From CAZGUH01 sp964529005 (lineage in GTDB: Bacteria > Actinomycetota > Acidimicrobiia > Acidimicrobiales > Ilumatobacteraceae): DNA of 64,000 nt. Shown one piece after another: positions 7,970 to 17,254 of the stretch. A program made the position numbers and the translations under genes. The stretch's first letter is position 1. Each line of letters starts with the position of its first letter. The DNA is taken from positions 124,001 to 188,000 of the forward strand of contig CAZGUH010000001.1 of NCBI GenBank assembly GCA_964529005.1, given 5' to 3'. The notes beneath the pieces were generated by a model, which had not been told where the DNA came from, did not search any database, and saw nothing but the letters and a program-made list of their open reading frames with translations.

Positions 7970-10324
7970 ATGTTCGACGATCTGGGGAACCTGCCGGCGC
8001 TGATGGCCCAGGCCCGGACGGTGCGCGACGCCGCTACGGGGACGCGCGTCACGTACTCACCGAAGGTCTTCATCCCTCTGACGATGTTGTGCCGGGACGC
8101 GTGCGGCTACTGCACGTTCGCCCAACCGCCGGCCCGGGTCGCAGCGCCGTTCTTGTCACCCGAGGAGGTGCTCGCCATCGCCCGCGCGGGCGCCCGGGCG
8201 GGGTGCCACGAGGCGTTGTTCACGCTCGGCGAGCGCCCCGAGCTGCGCTACGACGTGGCGCGGGCGTGGCTGCGCGAGCGCGGGTACGCGAGCACCGTCG
8301 AGTACCTGGCGGCGATGTGTGCGCTGGTGCGCGACGAGGTCGGGCTGGTGCCCCACGCCAACGCGGGCGCGCTGACGGCCGACGAGCTGGCGGCGCTGCG
8401 GCCGGTCTCGGCGAGCCAGGGGATGATGCTCGAGTCCCTGAACGCGGATCTCGACTGTCATCGCCAGGCGCCGGACAAGGCGCCCGACCGCCGCCTGGCC
8501 ACGCTCGACGCGGCCGGTGAGCTGGCGATCCCGTTCACCACGGGCATCCTCGTCGGCATCGGCGAATCGCCGGCGGATCGCGTTCAGGCGCTGGAGGCGA
8601 TCGCTGCCAGCCACGCGCGCCACGGTCATGTGCAAGAGGTGATCGTCCAGAACTTCCTGCCCAAGCCGCTGACGATCATGCGCAACCAGCCCGCGTGCCC
8701 GTCGGACGACTACCTCTGGACGATCGCGGCCGCCCGGCTGATCCTGCCGCCCGGCGTGCGCCTCCAGGCCCCGCCGAACCTCAGCGACGACTTCGGCGTG
8801 TTGCTCGACGCGGGCATCGACGACTGGGGCGGTGTCTCGCCCGTGACCGCCGATCACGTCAACCCCGAGCGGCCCTGGCCTGATCTCGACCGCCTGCGCG
8901 CGGTCACCGAGGAGCGCGGGTTCACGCTGGCGCCGCGGCTGACGATCTACCCGACGTTCGCCCAGGATCCGGAGCGCTGGCTCGATCCGGCGATGCGTTT
9001 CCCGGTGCTCGATCGCTCCGACGCCGAGGGCCTCGGGCGCGACGATCCCGGCGCGCACTTCCCCGAGAAGGTCAGTGGCACGCGCGACGCCGGCGACGGC
9101 GCCGACGTGATCCTCGTCGGTGAGCGGTCGACGGCGTGGTACTCCGGCGCGACCGCGCATCCCCCGGTCCTGGTTCCGGGACGCCCGTCGGCACGCGGGG
9201 CGGTGGCCGAGGTGCTGCGCGGTGTGCGCGACGGGCAGCAGCCCGGCGTCGACGAGCTGGTCACGCTGTTCTCGGCGCGCGGCCCGGAGGTCGCCGCGGT
9301 GGCGGAACTGGCCGACGAGCTGCGCCGCGCCGCCGTGGGAGACACGGTCACCTGGGTGCACAACCGCAACATCAACTACACCAACGTGTGCACGTTCAAG
9401 TGCAAGTTCTGCGGCTTCTCCAAGGGCCCGCTGTCGTTGAACCTTCGGGGGACGCCGTACCTGTTGACCCTGGACGACATCGCCCAGCGCGTGCGCGAGG
9501 CGTGGGATCGCGGCGCCACCGAGGTGACGCTGCAAGGCGGCATCCACCCGAGCTTCGACGGCGAGTACTACGTCGAGGTCACCAAGGCGGTCAAGGCCGC
9601 CGCCCCCGACATGCACGTCCACGGCTTCACCGCGCTCGAGGTCACCGAGGGCGCGAAACGCCTCGGTGAGCCGCTGGAGGACTATCTCCGCCGGCTGAAG
9701 GACGCCGGCCTGGGCACGTTGCCCGGCACCGCGGCCGAGATCCTCGACGACGAGGTGCGTGCCGTGCTCTGTCCCGACAAGGTGACCACCGACGAGTGGC
9801 TGCACGCGCACGAGATCGCTCACCGCGTCGGCTTGCGTTCGAACGTGACGATCATGTTCGGGGCGATCGAGCGGCCCGTGCACTGGGCGCGCCACCTCGT
9901 GCGCACCCGCGAGGTGCAGCAGCGCACGGGCGGGTTCACCGAGTTCGTGCCGCTGCCGTTCGTCCACATGGCGTCGCCGATCTACCTCCAGCGGCACGCC
10001 CGGCGTGGGCCGACGTTCCGTGAGACGGTGCTGATGCACGCCGTGGGCCGCATCGCGTACCACGGGGCGATCGACAACGTGCAGGCCTCGTGGGTGAAGA
10101 TCGGCGTCGACGGCGTGCGCCAGCTGCTCCAGGCAGGGGTCAACGACCTGGGCGGCACGCTGATGGACGAGAACATCAGCCGCGCCGCCGGCGCCTCGCA
10201 CGGCCAGGGCATGGAGCCCGAGGCGTTCGCCGAGCTGGTGGCGCCGCTCGGCCGCCCGCTTCGCCAGCGCACGACGCTGTACTTCCCCGCAGACCGGGGC
10301 GAGCTGCAACACTCGGGGGCATGA
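7970..10324 (+). CDS. fbiC: FbiC, bifunctional 7,8-didemethyl-8-hydroxy-5-deazariboflavin (F0) synthase
   Basis: A 784-residue fusion of the CofG and CofH radical SAM enzymes, which together convert 5-amino-6-ribitylaminouracil and tyrosine to F0, the chromophore of coenzyme F420. Two CxxxCxxC clusters are visible: C41/C45/C48 in CRDACGYC (CofG half, roughly 1-350) and C474/C478/C481 in CTFKCKFC (CofH half, roughly 400-784). The fused form is the usual one in actinobacteria. ATG 7970 is chosen directly downstream of the HxlR inverted repeat. The stop overlaps glyA by ATGA, so the two are coupled. Confidence 0.96.
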   Translation: MFDDLGNLPALMAQARTVRDAATGTRVTYSPKVFIPLTMLCRDACGYCTFAQPPARVAAPFLSPEEVLAIARAGARAGCHEALFTLGERPELRYDVARAWLRERGYASTVEYLAAMCALVRDEVGLVPHANAGALTADELAALRPVSASQGMMLESLNADLDCHRQAPDKAPDRRLATLDAAGELAIPFTTGILVGIGESPADRVQALEAIAASHARHGHVQEVIVQNFLPKPLTIMRNQPACPSDDYLWTIAAARLILPPGVRLQAPPNLSDDFGVLLDAGIDDWGGVSPVTADHVNPERPWPDLDRLRAVTEERGFTLAPRLTIYPTFAQDPERWLDPAMRFPVLDRSDAEGLGRDDPGAHFPEKVSGTRDAGDGADVILVGERSTAWYSGATAHPPVLVPGRPSARGAVAEVLRGVRDGQQPGVDELVTLFSARGPEVAAVAELADELRRAAVGDTVTWVHNRNINYTNVCTFKCKFCGFSKGPLSLNLRGTPYLLTLDDIAQRVREAWDRGATEVTLQGGIHPSFDGEYYVEVTKAVKAAAPDMHVHGFTALEVTEGAKRLGEPLEDYLRRLKDAGLGTLPGTAAEILDDEVRAVLCPDKVTTDEWLHAHEIAHRVGLRSNVTIMFGAIERPVHWARHLVRTREVQQRTGGFTEFVPLPFVHMASPIYLQRHARRGPTFRETVLMHAVGRIAYHGAIDNVQASWVKIGVDGVRQLLQAGVNDLGGTLMDENISRAAGASHGQGMEPEAFAELVAPLGRPLRQRTTLYFPADRGELQHSGA

Positions 10325-11769
10325 GCACCCCGAGCTTGGAGACCACCGCGTTCGCGTCCGCGCTGGACGTCATCCGCGCCGTCGAACCGACGATCGCCGA
10401 CGCCATCCGCGGCGAGCTCGGCAACCAGCGCAGCCAGCTGAAGCTGATCGCCAGCGAGAACTACGCCTCGCCGGCCGTGCTGCTGGCGATGGGCAACTGG
10501 TTCTCCGACAAGTACGCCGAGGGCACCGTCGGCCACCGGTTCTACGCCGGCTGCGAGTTCGTCGACGTCGTCGAAGCCCGTGCCGCCGAGCTCGCCCGGG
10601 AGGTGTTCGGCGCGCCGCACGCGTACGTGCAGCCGCACTCTGGCATCGACGCCAACCTCGTCGCGTTCTGGGCGATCCTCGCCAAGGAGGTCGAGAAGCC
10701 GACGCTCGAGAAGGAGGGCGTCGGGCACATCAACGATCTCTCCGCCGACCGCTGGGAGCAGCTGCGGCGCACGTTCGGCCAGCAGCGCATGATCGGCATG
10801 TCGCTCGACGCCGGCGGCCACCTCACGCACGGCTTCCGCGCCAACATCTCCGGCAAGCAGTTCGACCAGCGCTCGTACGGCACCGATCCGCAGACCGGTT
10901 TGCTCGACTACGACGAGGTCCGCCGCCTCGCCACGGAGTTCCGCCCGCTGATCATCGTCGCCGGGTACTCCGCCTATCCGCGCCGGGTGAACTTCGCCAC
11001 GATGCGCGAGATCGCCGACGAGGTCGGCGCGACGCTGATGGTCGACATGGCGCACTTCGCCGGGCTGGTGGCGGGCAAGGTCTTCACCGGTGACGAGAAC
11101 CCCGTGCCGTTCGCTCACGTCACGACGACGACCACGCACAAGTCGTTGCGCGGTCCGCGCGGCGGCATGGTGCTGTGCCAGCCCGAGTTCGCCGAGTTCG
11201 TCGACAAGGGCTGCCCGATGGTGCTCGGTGGACCGTTGCCGCACGTCATGGCCGCCAAGGCCGTGGCGCTCGCCGAAGCCGGCCAGCCGTCGTTCGCCAC
11301 GTACGCGCAGCGCATCGTCGACAACGCCAAGGCGCTCGCCGACGGCCTGATGAAGCGCGGCGCCACGCTCGTCACCGGCGGCACCGACAACCACCTCGTG
11401 CTGCTCGACGTCGGCACGAGCTACGGGCTCACCGGGCGCCAGGCCGAGGCGGCGCTGCTCGACGCGGGTGTGGTGACGAACCGCAACTCGATCCCCCGCG
11501 ACCCGAACGGCGCCTGGTACACGTCCGGCATCCGGCTCGGCACGCCCGCCCTGACGACGCTCGGCATGGGCGCCGCGGAGCTCGACGAGGTCGCCGACAT
11601 CATCGACACCACCTTGCGGGCGACATCGCCGGCAGCCGCGTCGAGCGGCCCGTCGAAGGCGAAGTACTCGCTGACCGACGGCGTCGCCGCGGCCAGCCGG
11701 GCGCGAGCCGGCGCGTTGCTGGAGCGCTTCCCGCTGTACAGCTCGGTCGACCTTGGCGCCACCGGCTGA
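10321..11769 (+). CDS. glyA: Serine hydroxymethyltransferase, long form
   Basis: A 482-residue PLP enzyme interconverting serine and glycine with tetrahydrofolate. The N-terminal block is LIASENYASPAVLLAMGNWF; the Schiff-base lysine is K274 in TTTTTHKSLRGPRGG. Compared with common bacterial GlyA (about 415-430 residues), there are roughly 33 extra residues between the HSGIDANL and GMSLDAGGHLTHG blocks (about 115-160), and an extended C-terminus. It overlaps the fbiC stop by four bases. Its one-carbon role fits the nearby folE. Confidence 0.95.
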   Translation: MSTPSLETTAFASALDVIRAVEPTIADAIRGELGNQRSQLKLIASENYASPAVLLAMGNWFSDKYAEGTVGHRFYAGCEFVDVVEARAAELAREVFGAPHAYVQPHSGIDANLVAFWAILAKEVEKPTLEKEGVGHINDLSADRWEQLRRTFGQQRMIGMSLDAGGHLTHGFRANISGKQFDQRSYGTDPQTGLLDYDEVRRLATEFRPLIIVAGYSAYPRRVNFATMREIADEVGATLMVDMAHFAGLVAGKVFTGDENPVPFAHVTTTTTHKSLRGPRGGMVLCQPEFAEFVDKGCPMVLGGPLPHVMAAKAVALAEAGQPSFATYAQRIVDNAKALADGLMKRGATLVTGGTDNHLVLLDVGTSYGLTGRQAEAALLDAGVVTNRNSIPRDPNGAWYTSGIRLGTPALTTLGMGAAELDEVADIIDTTLRATSPAAASSGPSKAKYSLTDGVAAASRARAGALLERFPLYSSVDLGATG

Positions 11770-12391
11770 CGAAGAGCTCGACGTCGTCGAGCCCACCGGG
11801 CGGCCCGTGCGCCGAGCGGCGCGCTCGGAGGTCCATCGCGACGGGCTGTGGCACCAGGTCTTCCACTGCCTGCTGGTGCGCAGCGCCGAGCCGCCGCGGG
11901 TGGTGTTGCAGCGACGGCACTCGCATGCCCGCTCGTTCGCCGGCAAGATCGATCTGTCGGTCACCGGGCACCTGAGCGCGGGGGAGGCGCCGACCGACGG
12001 CGTGCGCGAGATCCGCGAGGAGCTCGGCCTCGACGTCGATCCGGCGCGGCTGGTGCCGCTCGGCCGGCGGTTGCTCGCCGACGACGCCGGCGAGGGCCGC
12101 AACCGCGAGGTGGCCCACGTCTACCTCCTGCCCGACGACACGCCGTTGGGCGACTTCCGCCTCGATCCGGCCGAGGTCGGAGGGCTGGTCGAGATCGCCG
12201 TCGACGACTTGCTGGCCGTGATCGCCGAGCCCGGTGTCCATGTGGAGTGCGACGTGGTGGACACGTCCCGATCCGTCGGCCGCGCCCGAGTGTCGGCCGC
12301 CGACCTGGTCCCCGCGGTCGATGGAACGTGGGTGGTGGCGGCGCTGATGGCGGCGCGCTACGTCCGCGGCGAGCGTCCGCTCGCGATCTGA
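11753..12391 (+). CDS. NUDIX hydrolase, IPP isomerase-like subgroup
   Basis: A 212-residue protein with a Nudix box matching GX5EX7REUXEEXGU: the glycine opens GHLSAGE, followed by REIREELGL. The preceding segment (EVHRDGLWHQVFH) and N-terminal ELDVVEPTGRP match the family whose members include IDI-like and ADP-ribose/CoA pyrophosphatases. Start TTG 11753 is preferred over GTG 11807 because the ELDVV block belongs to the fold; it overlaps glyA by 17 bases. The substrate is not predictable. It ends exactly where the convergent folE ends. Confidence 0.82.
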   Translation: MAPPADEELDVVEPTGRPVRRAARSEVHRDGLWHQVFHCLLVRSAEPPRVVLQRRHSHARSFAGKIDLSVTGHLSAGEAPTDGVREIREELGLDVDPARLVPLGRRLLADDAGEGRNREVAHVYLLPDDTPLGDFRLDPAEVGGLVEIAVDDLLAVIAEPGVHVECDVVDTSRSVGRARVSAADLVPAVDGTWVVAALMAARYVRGERPLAI

Positions 12392-13000
12392 CTACTTCCC
12401 GATGAGGTTGAGGGCCTCGGCGCGCGATGTCGCGTTGGCCTTCAGCGACCCGCGCACGGCGGAGGTGGTTGTGGACGACCCCGGCTTCATCGCGCCCCGG
12501 ATCGACATGCACATGTGCTCGGCCTCCATCACGACGAGCGCGCCGGACGCGTCGAGGCGTTCCATCAGAGCGTCGGCGATCTGCACCGTCAGGCGCTCTT
12601 GCACCTGGAGCCGCCGGGCGTAGCCGTCGACCAGGCGGGCGAGCTTCGACAGCCCGCACACCTGCCCGTTGTCGCCGGGGATGTAGGCGACGTGAGCGGT
12701 GCCGATGAACGGCAGCAGGTGATGCTCGCACAGCGACGAGAAGGGGATGTCGCGCACGATCACCATCTCGTCGTGGTCGACGCGGAACTGCCGCTCCAGG
12801 TGGTCGCCGGGGTTCTCGTCGTAGCCCCGCAGCAGCTCGGCGTACGAGCGGGCGACGCGCGCCGGCGTGTCGAGCAACCCGTCGCGATCGGGGTCCTCGC
12901 CGATGGCGATCAGCAGTTCGCGCACCGCCGCTGCGGCGCGGTCGAGGTCGATGGTCCGCCGCCCGGTCGTGGCGCGTCCGTCGGTCGTGTGGGGGATCAC
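12392..13000 (-). CDS. folE: GTP cyclohydrolase I
   Basis: A 202-residue FolE, catalysing GTP to 7,8-dihydroneopterin triphosphate, the first step of tetrahydrofolate synthesis. The zinc and catalytic signature SLCEHHLLPFIG (C91, H93, H94) and the GLSKLARLVDGYARRLQVQE block are intact, as is the late cysteine in EAEHMCMSIRG. Start is GTG 13000. No Shine-Dalgarno is seen; a perfect 7-base hairpin abuts the start codon. Stop codons of folE and the NUDIX gene are adjacent with no gap. Confidence 0.96.
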   Translation of the reverse strand: MIPHTTDGRATTGRRTIDLDRAAAAVRELLIAIGEDPDRDGLLDTPARVARSYAELLRGYDENPGDHLERQFRVDHDEMVIVRDIPFSSLCEHHLLPFIGTAHVAYIPGDNGQVCGLSKLARLVDGYARRLQVQERLTVQIADALMERLDASGALVVMEAEHMCMSIRGAMKPGSSTTTSAVRGSLKANATSRAEALNLIGK

Positions 13001-13017
13001 GGCCTACACCGTAGGCC
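13001..13017 (-). promoter_or_regulatory. Hairpin abutting the folE start codon; possible leaderless promoter element
   Basis: Perfect inverted repeat GGCCTAC (13001-13007) and GTAGGCC (13011-13017) with a 3-base loop, directly next to the GTG of folE. On the reverse strand TACGGT lies seven bases before the GTG, where a -10 would sit for a leaderless transcript. It may be either a promoter feature or a hairpin limiting initiation. Confidence 0.3.
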
Positions 13018-13046
13018 GCGCGCCTCCGCGCGCCACACGCGACGGA

Positions 13047-14594
13047 TCATGCCGCCTGGTCGGCGGCCGTCTCCGGCGCGGAGCGGGCCGCGGCCCCCAT
13101 CGCCGGCGCGAGCGCGGGGAAGACGCCGTGGAGCAGGACACTGATGTGCAGCGCGGCGAACGCGACGTTGTTCAGCGTCGCGGCGTCACGGCCGTGGCGG
13201 AGACCGACGAACGCGGCCACGACGAGCAGCGCCGCCACCACCAGCGTGGGCGCGGCAGGGCGCAGCTGGCGACCGCTGAGGGCCTTCTTCGGCGTCACCA
13301 CGAACCGGCCGGCGCGTCGGCGCGCGGCCTGCACGGACGCGTGCACGTGGATCCAGAACGTCGACATCGACAGCGAGTAGGCGGCGAACGTGTACGTGCC
13401 GCCGCCGACCGACGCCACGGTGGCCAGCGCGAGGCCGAAGTACGGCGCGAAGTGGGCGAGGAAGCTGTCGGCGGCAGCGCCGGCGATCGGCTGGGCTCCG
13501 GTGAGGATGCGGATCGCCGGCAGCGACAGGTACAGCAGGACGGTCCAGCCGGACAGGAAGTACGACGCCGACAGCAGGTACTGGGCGCGCTGGCGCAGCG
13601 GCAGGCCGGAGCGCAGCACGCGGGGGATCGCTCCCACGCAGCCGCGTGCCCAGCGGTGCTGCTGGCTGGCGTAGGAGGCGAGATCCTCCGGTCCGAGCCC
13701 GCTGGCGAGCACCTCGGGGATGTACACCGACCGCCATCCGCGCTCGTGCAGGTGCACCGAGAGCTCGAAATCCTCGGTGAGCGACGTCTCGGGGAACCCG
13801 CCGACCGCCTCCAGCGCCGAACGGCGGAACAGCACGTTGGTGCCGCAGCAGAACATCGCCCCCTGCGCCGCCTTGCCGCAGGCGATCGGCCCGAAGAACA
13901 GCGCCTGCTGGCTCCACGCCGCGGCGGCGATCGCTCCGGCGCCGGTGTTGGCGTAGTACTGGGGTGTCTGCACGAAGGCGACCCGCAAGTCGGCGAGCGC
14001 CGGCAGCGTGCGCAGCAGGAACTGCGGCCGCGGAACGTGGTCGCAGTCGAGCACCAGCACGAACTCGCCGTCCGTGCGAGCCAGGGCGTGGTTGATGTTG
14101 CCGGCCTTGGCGCCGGTGTGCACCGTGCGCCGCACGTAGCGCGCGCCGTGCCGGGCGGCGAGGCGCTCCATCTCGGCGCGGTTGCCGTCGTCGAGCAGTG
14201 CGACCCGCACCCGCGCGCCGCGCAGCCGTGTCGCCGCGGCGACCGTCGCCTCGACGATCTCCACCGGCTCGCTGTACGTCGGGATCAGCACGTCGACGAC
14301 CGGCAGGTACCCAGGCGGCGGCAACGCGCGGGCGACGGGATGGCGCTCGCGCCACGACAGCGCGCACGTCCACCAGAAGCCGAGCGCTTGCACGGCGTTG
14401 AACAGCTCGGCCACGACCAGCAGGCCGAACAGCAGCGGGTGGCCGACCCGCTCGGGCCGCATCAGCCACCCGAAGTAGACGATCATCCCGACCGTGCTGG
14501 CGAGGCCGAGCGTCGCGACGCGGACGCGCTCGGCTCCGGTCGGCCGGCGCGGCTGCCACCGCGGCGGATCGAGGCGTGGATCGGCGGCCGTCAT
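13047..14594 (-). CDS. Cellulose-synthase-like processive GT2, multi-pass membrane
   Basis: A 515-residue BcsA/CesA-like GT2. Two N-terminal helices (about 30-80) precede the catalytic domain with DD (135-136), DCD (183-185), TED (273-275) and QQHRW (311-315), the full D,D,D,QxxRW set of processive beta-glycosyltransferases. Three to five C-terminal helices follow. There is no PilZ domain, so c-di-GMP control is not encoded here. Start ATG 14594 overlaps the upstream fusion gene's stop (ATGA). It is the last gene of the polysaccharide operon and may polymerise or extend its glycan. Confidence 0.88.
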   Translation of the reverse strand: MTAADPRLDPPRWQPRRPTGAERVRVATLGLASTVGMIVYFGWLMRPERVGHPLLFGLLVVAELFNAVQALGFWWTCALSWRERHPVARALPPPGYLPVVDVLIPTYSEPVEIVEATVAAATRLRGARVRVALLDDGNRAEMERLAARHGARYVRRTVHTGAKAGNINHALARTDGEFVLVLDCDHVPRPQFLLRTLPALADLRVAFVQTPQYYANTGAGAIAAAAWSQQALFFGPIACGKAAQGAMFCCGTNVLFRRSALEAVGGFPETSLTEDFELSVHLHERGWRSVYIPEVLASGLGPEDLASYASQQHRWARGCVGAIPRVLRSGLPLRQRAQYLLSASYFLSGWTVLLYLSLPAIRILTGAQPIAGAAADSFLAHFAPYFGLALATVASVGGGTYTFAAYSLSMSTFWIHVHASVQAARRRAGRFVVTPKKALSGRQLRPAAPTLVVAALLVVAAFVGLRHGRDAATLNNVAFAALHISVLLHGVFPALAPAMGAAARSAPETAADQAA

Positions 14595-17254
14595 CGGATC
14601 TCCCAGACGCGGACGTTGGGGCGCTCGAAGCGGTCGACCACGTCGCGGTCGCCGTCGAGCTCGGCGAGCACGGCGCCCACCGCCGCCGACGTGTCCTTGG
14701 CGTTGAGCACGCGCTCGGTCGCCAGCACCCACACGGCGCCCGCGTCGTCCGGCAGAGCCGACTCGAGCGGGCGGGCGTCGAGATCGGGTGCGTAGTACTC
14801 GATGACGTCGGCGAGGTACGCCGGCTCGTAGAGGACGACATCGCGCGGCTCGGCTTCGGCGCGCACGCGCGCCAGCGCGCCCTCGAAGTCGTACAGGCGC
14901 GGGTTGGCGCCGTTCAGCTGCTGGTCGACGAGCCCGACCACCATCGTCGCGGTGACCGCGGTGGCGGCGAGCCCGACCGCCAGTCGCCGTCGCGTCGTGG
15001 CGGTGACGAGCCGGGCGCCGAGCAACAGCGCGGCGGGCACCGCCCCGCAGAAGTAGCGCAGCTCGAAGAGATCGCGCTTCATGGACCCGATCGCGAACAG
15101 CGCTGCCATCGGCGCAACGACGAGCGCCAGCAGCAGCAAGCTGGCGCCTGAACGCCCGCGGCCCATCAGCACCAGGGCGAGCAGCATGAGCAGCGGCCAC
15201 AGTGCCGCGATCTGCACCATCACGCCGTCGGCGTGGTAACCCCACACCGCCCAGATCAGGTTCGCGCCGACGGCGTAGATCGAGATCGTGCCACCGAACG
15301 ACGAGCTGCCCGCGCCCGCCTGGCCCGGCACGAGACCGTCGCTGCGGTTGCTGTACGCGTGGAACTGCTGCTGCACGACGCCGAGCAGCGGGAGCGTGGC
15401 CAGCGCCGTCAGCGCGGCCGCCGCAGCCCAACCGATCCCCAACCGCCGCCGCGCCGTGCGGTCCCTGCGGCGGGACCACAGGGCGCAGGTGAACGCCACC
15501 TGCTGGACGAGGATCGGCAGGATGGCGAAGTACTGCGTCCATGCCATCGCCGCGGTGGCCGCCGCATAGGCGATCCAGTCGCGCCGGGCGCCCCGCCGGA
15601 TCGCCTGCACCTGCGCGCCGATCGCCAGCGTGGCGAACAGCATGAACATCGCGTACATCCGCGCCTCTTGCGAGTACCACACGCAGAACGGCGCGAACGC
15701 GCCGAGCGCGGCGGCGACCCAGCCGGTGCGCCGGTCGTAGACGACGCGCCCGACCCATGCCAGGGCGGGCACGAGCGCGACACCGGCGGCGAGCGAGGGC
15801 AACCGCACGGCCGCTTCCGACGCGCCGAACACGCGCACGACCACCCACAGCACGGCGTAGTGCAGCGGGGGATGGACGTCGGTGGTCTGGATGTCGTCGA
15901 GCATCTGCCCGAACGGCAGCTGCGCCTGGCGCACGCTGATCGCCTCGTCGACCCATAGGCCGCGGCTCGTCGCCACCCGGGCCACGGTGGCGACGCAACT
16001 CAGACCGAGCAGCGCCCACGTCGATCGCTCGACCGGCGCCCACACGCGGGCTCGCAGGCGCGCCGAGGCCGGCTGGGGGAACGCCAGCACCGCGGCCAGG
16101 CCGCCGGTGCTGAACAGCGTCATCGCTGCGACCGCCTCGACCGAGTCGCCCCACATCTGAAGGGCGGCGACGTGGCATGCCAGCGCGGTGAGGACGGCGG
16201 CGAGCGCGAAGCGTCCCTGCCCGGCGGCGCATCGCTGGGCGACCATGACGCGCAGCAGACCGATGATGCCCATCGCGACGAGGTACGGGCCGACGAGGTG
16301 GGCGACTGGCGCGAAGTCCTGGCCGAACCCACGGGTGACGATCGGACCGGCGGCGATCGCGCCCAGGCCGGCGATCGCGGCTCCCGCGCCGACGGTGAGC
16401 CCGATCGCTGTCTGGTCCGCCGCGGGGCGTTGCCGCACGGCTGCCGGCAGAAGCACCATCGGGATCGTCGCCGTCGCGAACGCGGCCGCGCCGCCGACGG
16501 TCGACAGCACGCCGAAGTGCCCAGCGGACACGCCGTCGAGGCGCCGGTTGGCGAACAGCAGATCCGCGCTCTGCAGGGCCGCGAGGGCCACGAACGCGAG
16601 ACCCAGCGTGGCCGCCGCGGCGGGCGCCGGCTGCGCCGCTGCGACGTTCGCGTCGGGCGGCGCGCCCCGCCGGCAGACCAGCAAGGCGACATAGCCGGCG
16701 GACACGGCGCCGAACGCGGCGCCGGTGGGGCCGAGGGCGGCGCCGAGAACGGTCCCGGCGGCGATGCGCACGCACGGCTCGGCGACGAGGCTTGCCGTCA
16801 GGGCGCGATGGCGTTCGTGGCCGTAGGCGAGCCCACGCTCGACCCCCAGCAACCCCGCGCCCGGCGCTGCGGCAGCCAGCGCGATGACCATCGAGGCAGG
16901 CAGTCCGACGAGATCACCGAGCGACCACGCCCCGGCGCCGATGACGATCGCGGCCACCGCACCGGCGATCAGGACCGTTCGTCGGTGCGCCCCGAGGCGG
17001 CTCGGATCGAGCGCGCCGGCAGCGCTGAGCGCCGCCGCGGGGACGTGCATGACGAGGTAGAGCGCGAGGAACGTGGCGACGTCCCCGTAGCTGCCGGCAC
17101 CGACGACGCGCGCGGCGACCATCGAGAAGACGAGGTTGCCGATCCCGGCGATGCCCTGGGCCGCCATCACCGCGATCTGGGGGCGCGCCGCGTCGGCGAC
17201 GTGCGCTCGCGCCGCGGATGTCGCGGCGCGCACCGACGTGCTGGTCGCGCTCAC
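14591..17254 (-). CDS. Fusion of a Wzx-like polysaccharide flippase and a GT39/GT83-type glycosyltransferase
   Basis: An 887-residue membrane protein. Residues 1 to about 425 form some 12 hydrophobic segments resembling MOP-superfamily O-antigen flippases. Residues about 425-887 are a GT-C glycosyltransferase: after the first helix the loop LWVDEAISVRQAQL places the catalytic acidic pair at D436-E437, followed by TTDVHPPLHY as in PMT/ArnT-like enzymes, then many helices and a soluble C-terminal domain. The reading frame is open through the junction. Start GTG 17254 overlaps the pyruvyl-transferase stop (GTGA). The gene would couple lipid-linked glycan flipping with extracytoplasmic glycosylation. 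Confidence 0.83.
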   Translation of the reverse strand: MSATSTSVRAATSAARAHVADAARPQIAVMAAQGIAGIGNLVFSMVAARVVGAGSYGDVATFLALYLVMHVPAAALSAAGALDPSRLGAHRRTVLIAGAVAAIVIGAGAWSLGDLVGLPASMVIALAAAAPGAGLLGVERGLAYGHERHRALTASLVAEPCVRIAAGTVLGAALGPTGAAFGAVSAGYVALLVCRRGAPPDANVAAAQPAPAAAATLGLAFVALAALQSADLLFANRRLDGVSAGHFGVLSTVGGAAAFATATIPMVLLPAAVRQRPAADQTAIGLTVGAGAAIAGLGAIAAGPIVTRGFGQDFAPVAHLVGPYLVAMGIIGLLRVMVAQRCAAGQGRFALAAVLTALACHVAALQMWGDSVEAVAAMTLFSTGGLAAVLAFPQPASARLRARVWAPVERSTWALLGLSCVATVARVATSRGLWVDEAISVRQAQLPFGQMLDDIQTTDVHPPLHYAVLWVVVRVFGASEAAVRLPSLAAGVALVPALAWVGRVVYDRRTGWVAAALGAFAPFCVWYSQEARMYAMFMLFATLAIGAQVQAIRRGARRDWIAYAAATAAMAWTQYFAILPILVQQVAFTCALWSRRRDRTARRRLGIGWAAAAALTALATLPLLGVVQQQFHAYSNRSDGLVPGQAGAGSSSFGGTISIYAVGANLIWAVWGYHADGVMVQIAALWPLLMLLALVLMGRGRSGASLLLLALVVAPMAALFAIGSMKRDLFELRYFCGAVPAALLLGARLVTATTRRRLAVGLAATAVTATMVVGLVDQQLNGANPRLYDFEGALARVRAEAEPRDVVLYEPAYLADVIEYYAPDLDARPLESALPDDAGAVWVLATERVLNAKDTSAAVGAVLAELDGDRDVVDRFERPNVRVWEIR

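Noticed and set aside
13047..16775. Very long open frame continuing beyond the CesA-like GT2
   Set aside because: Only the part from 14594 has family motifs; the rest is Arg-rich antisense-type shadow of the flippase fusion, which has its own coherent frame.
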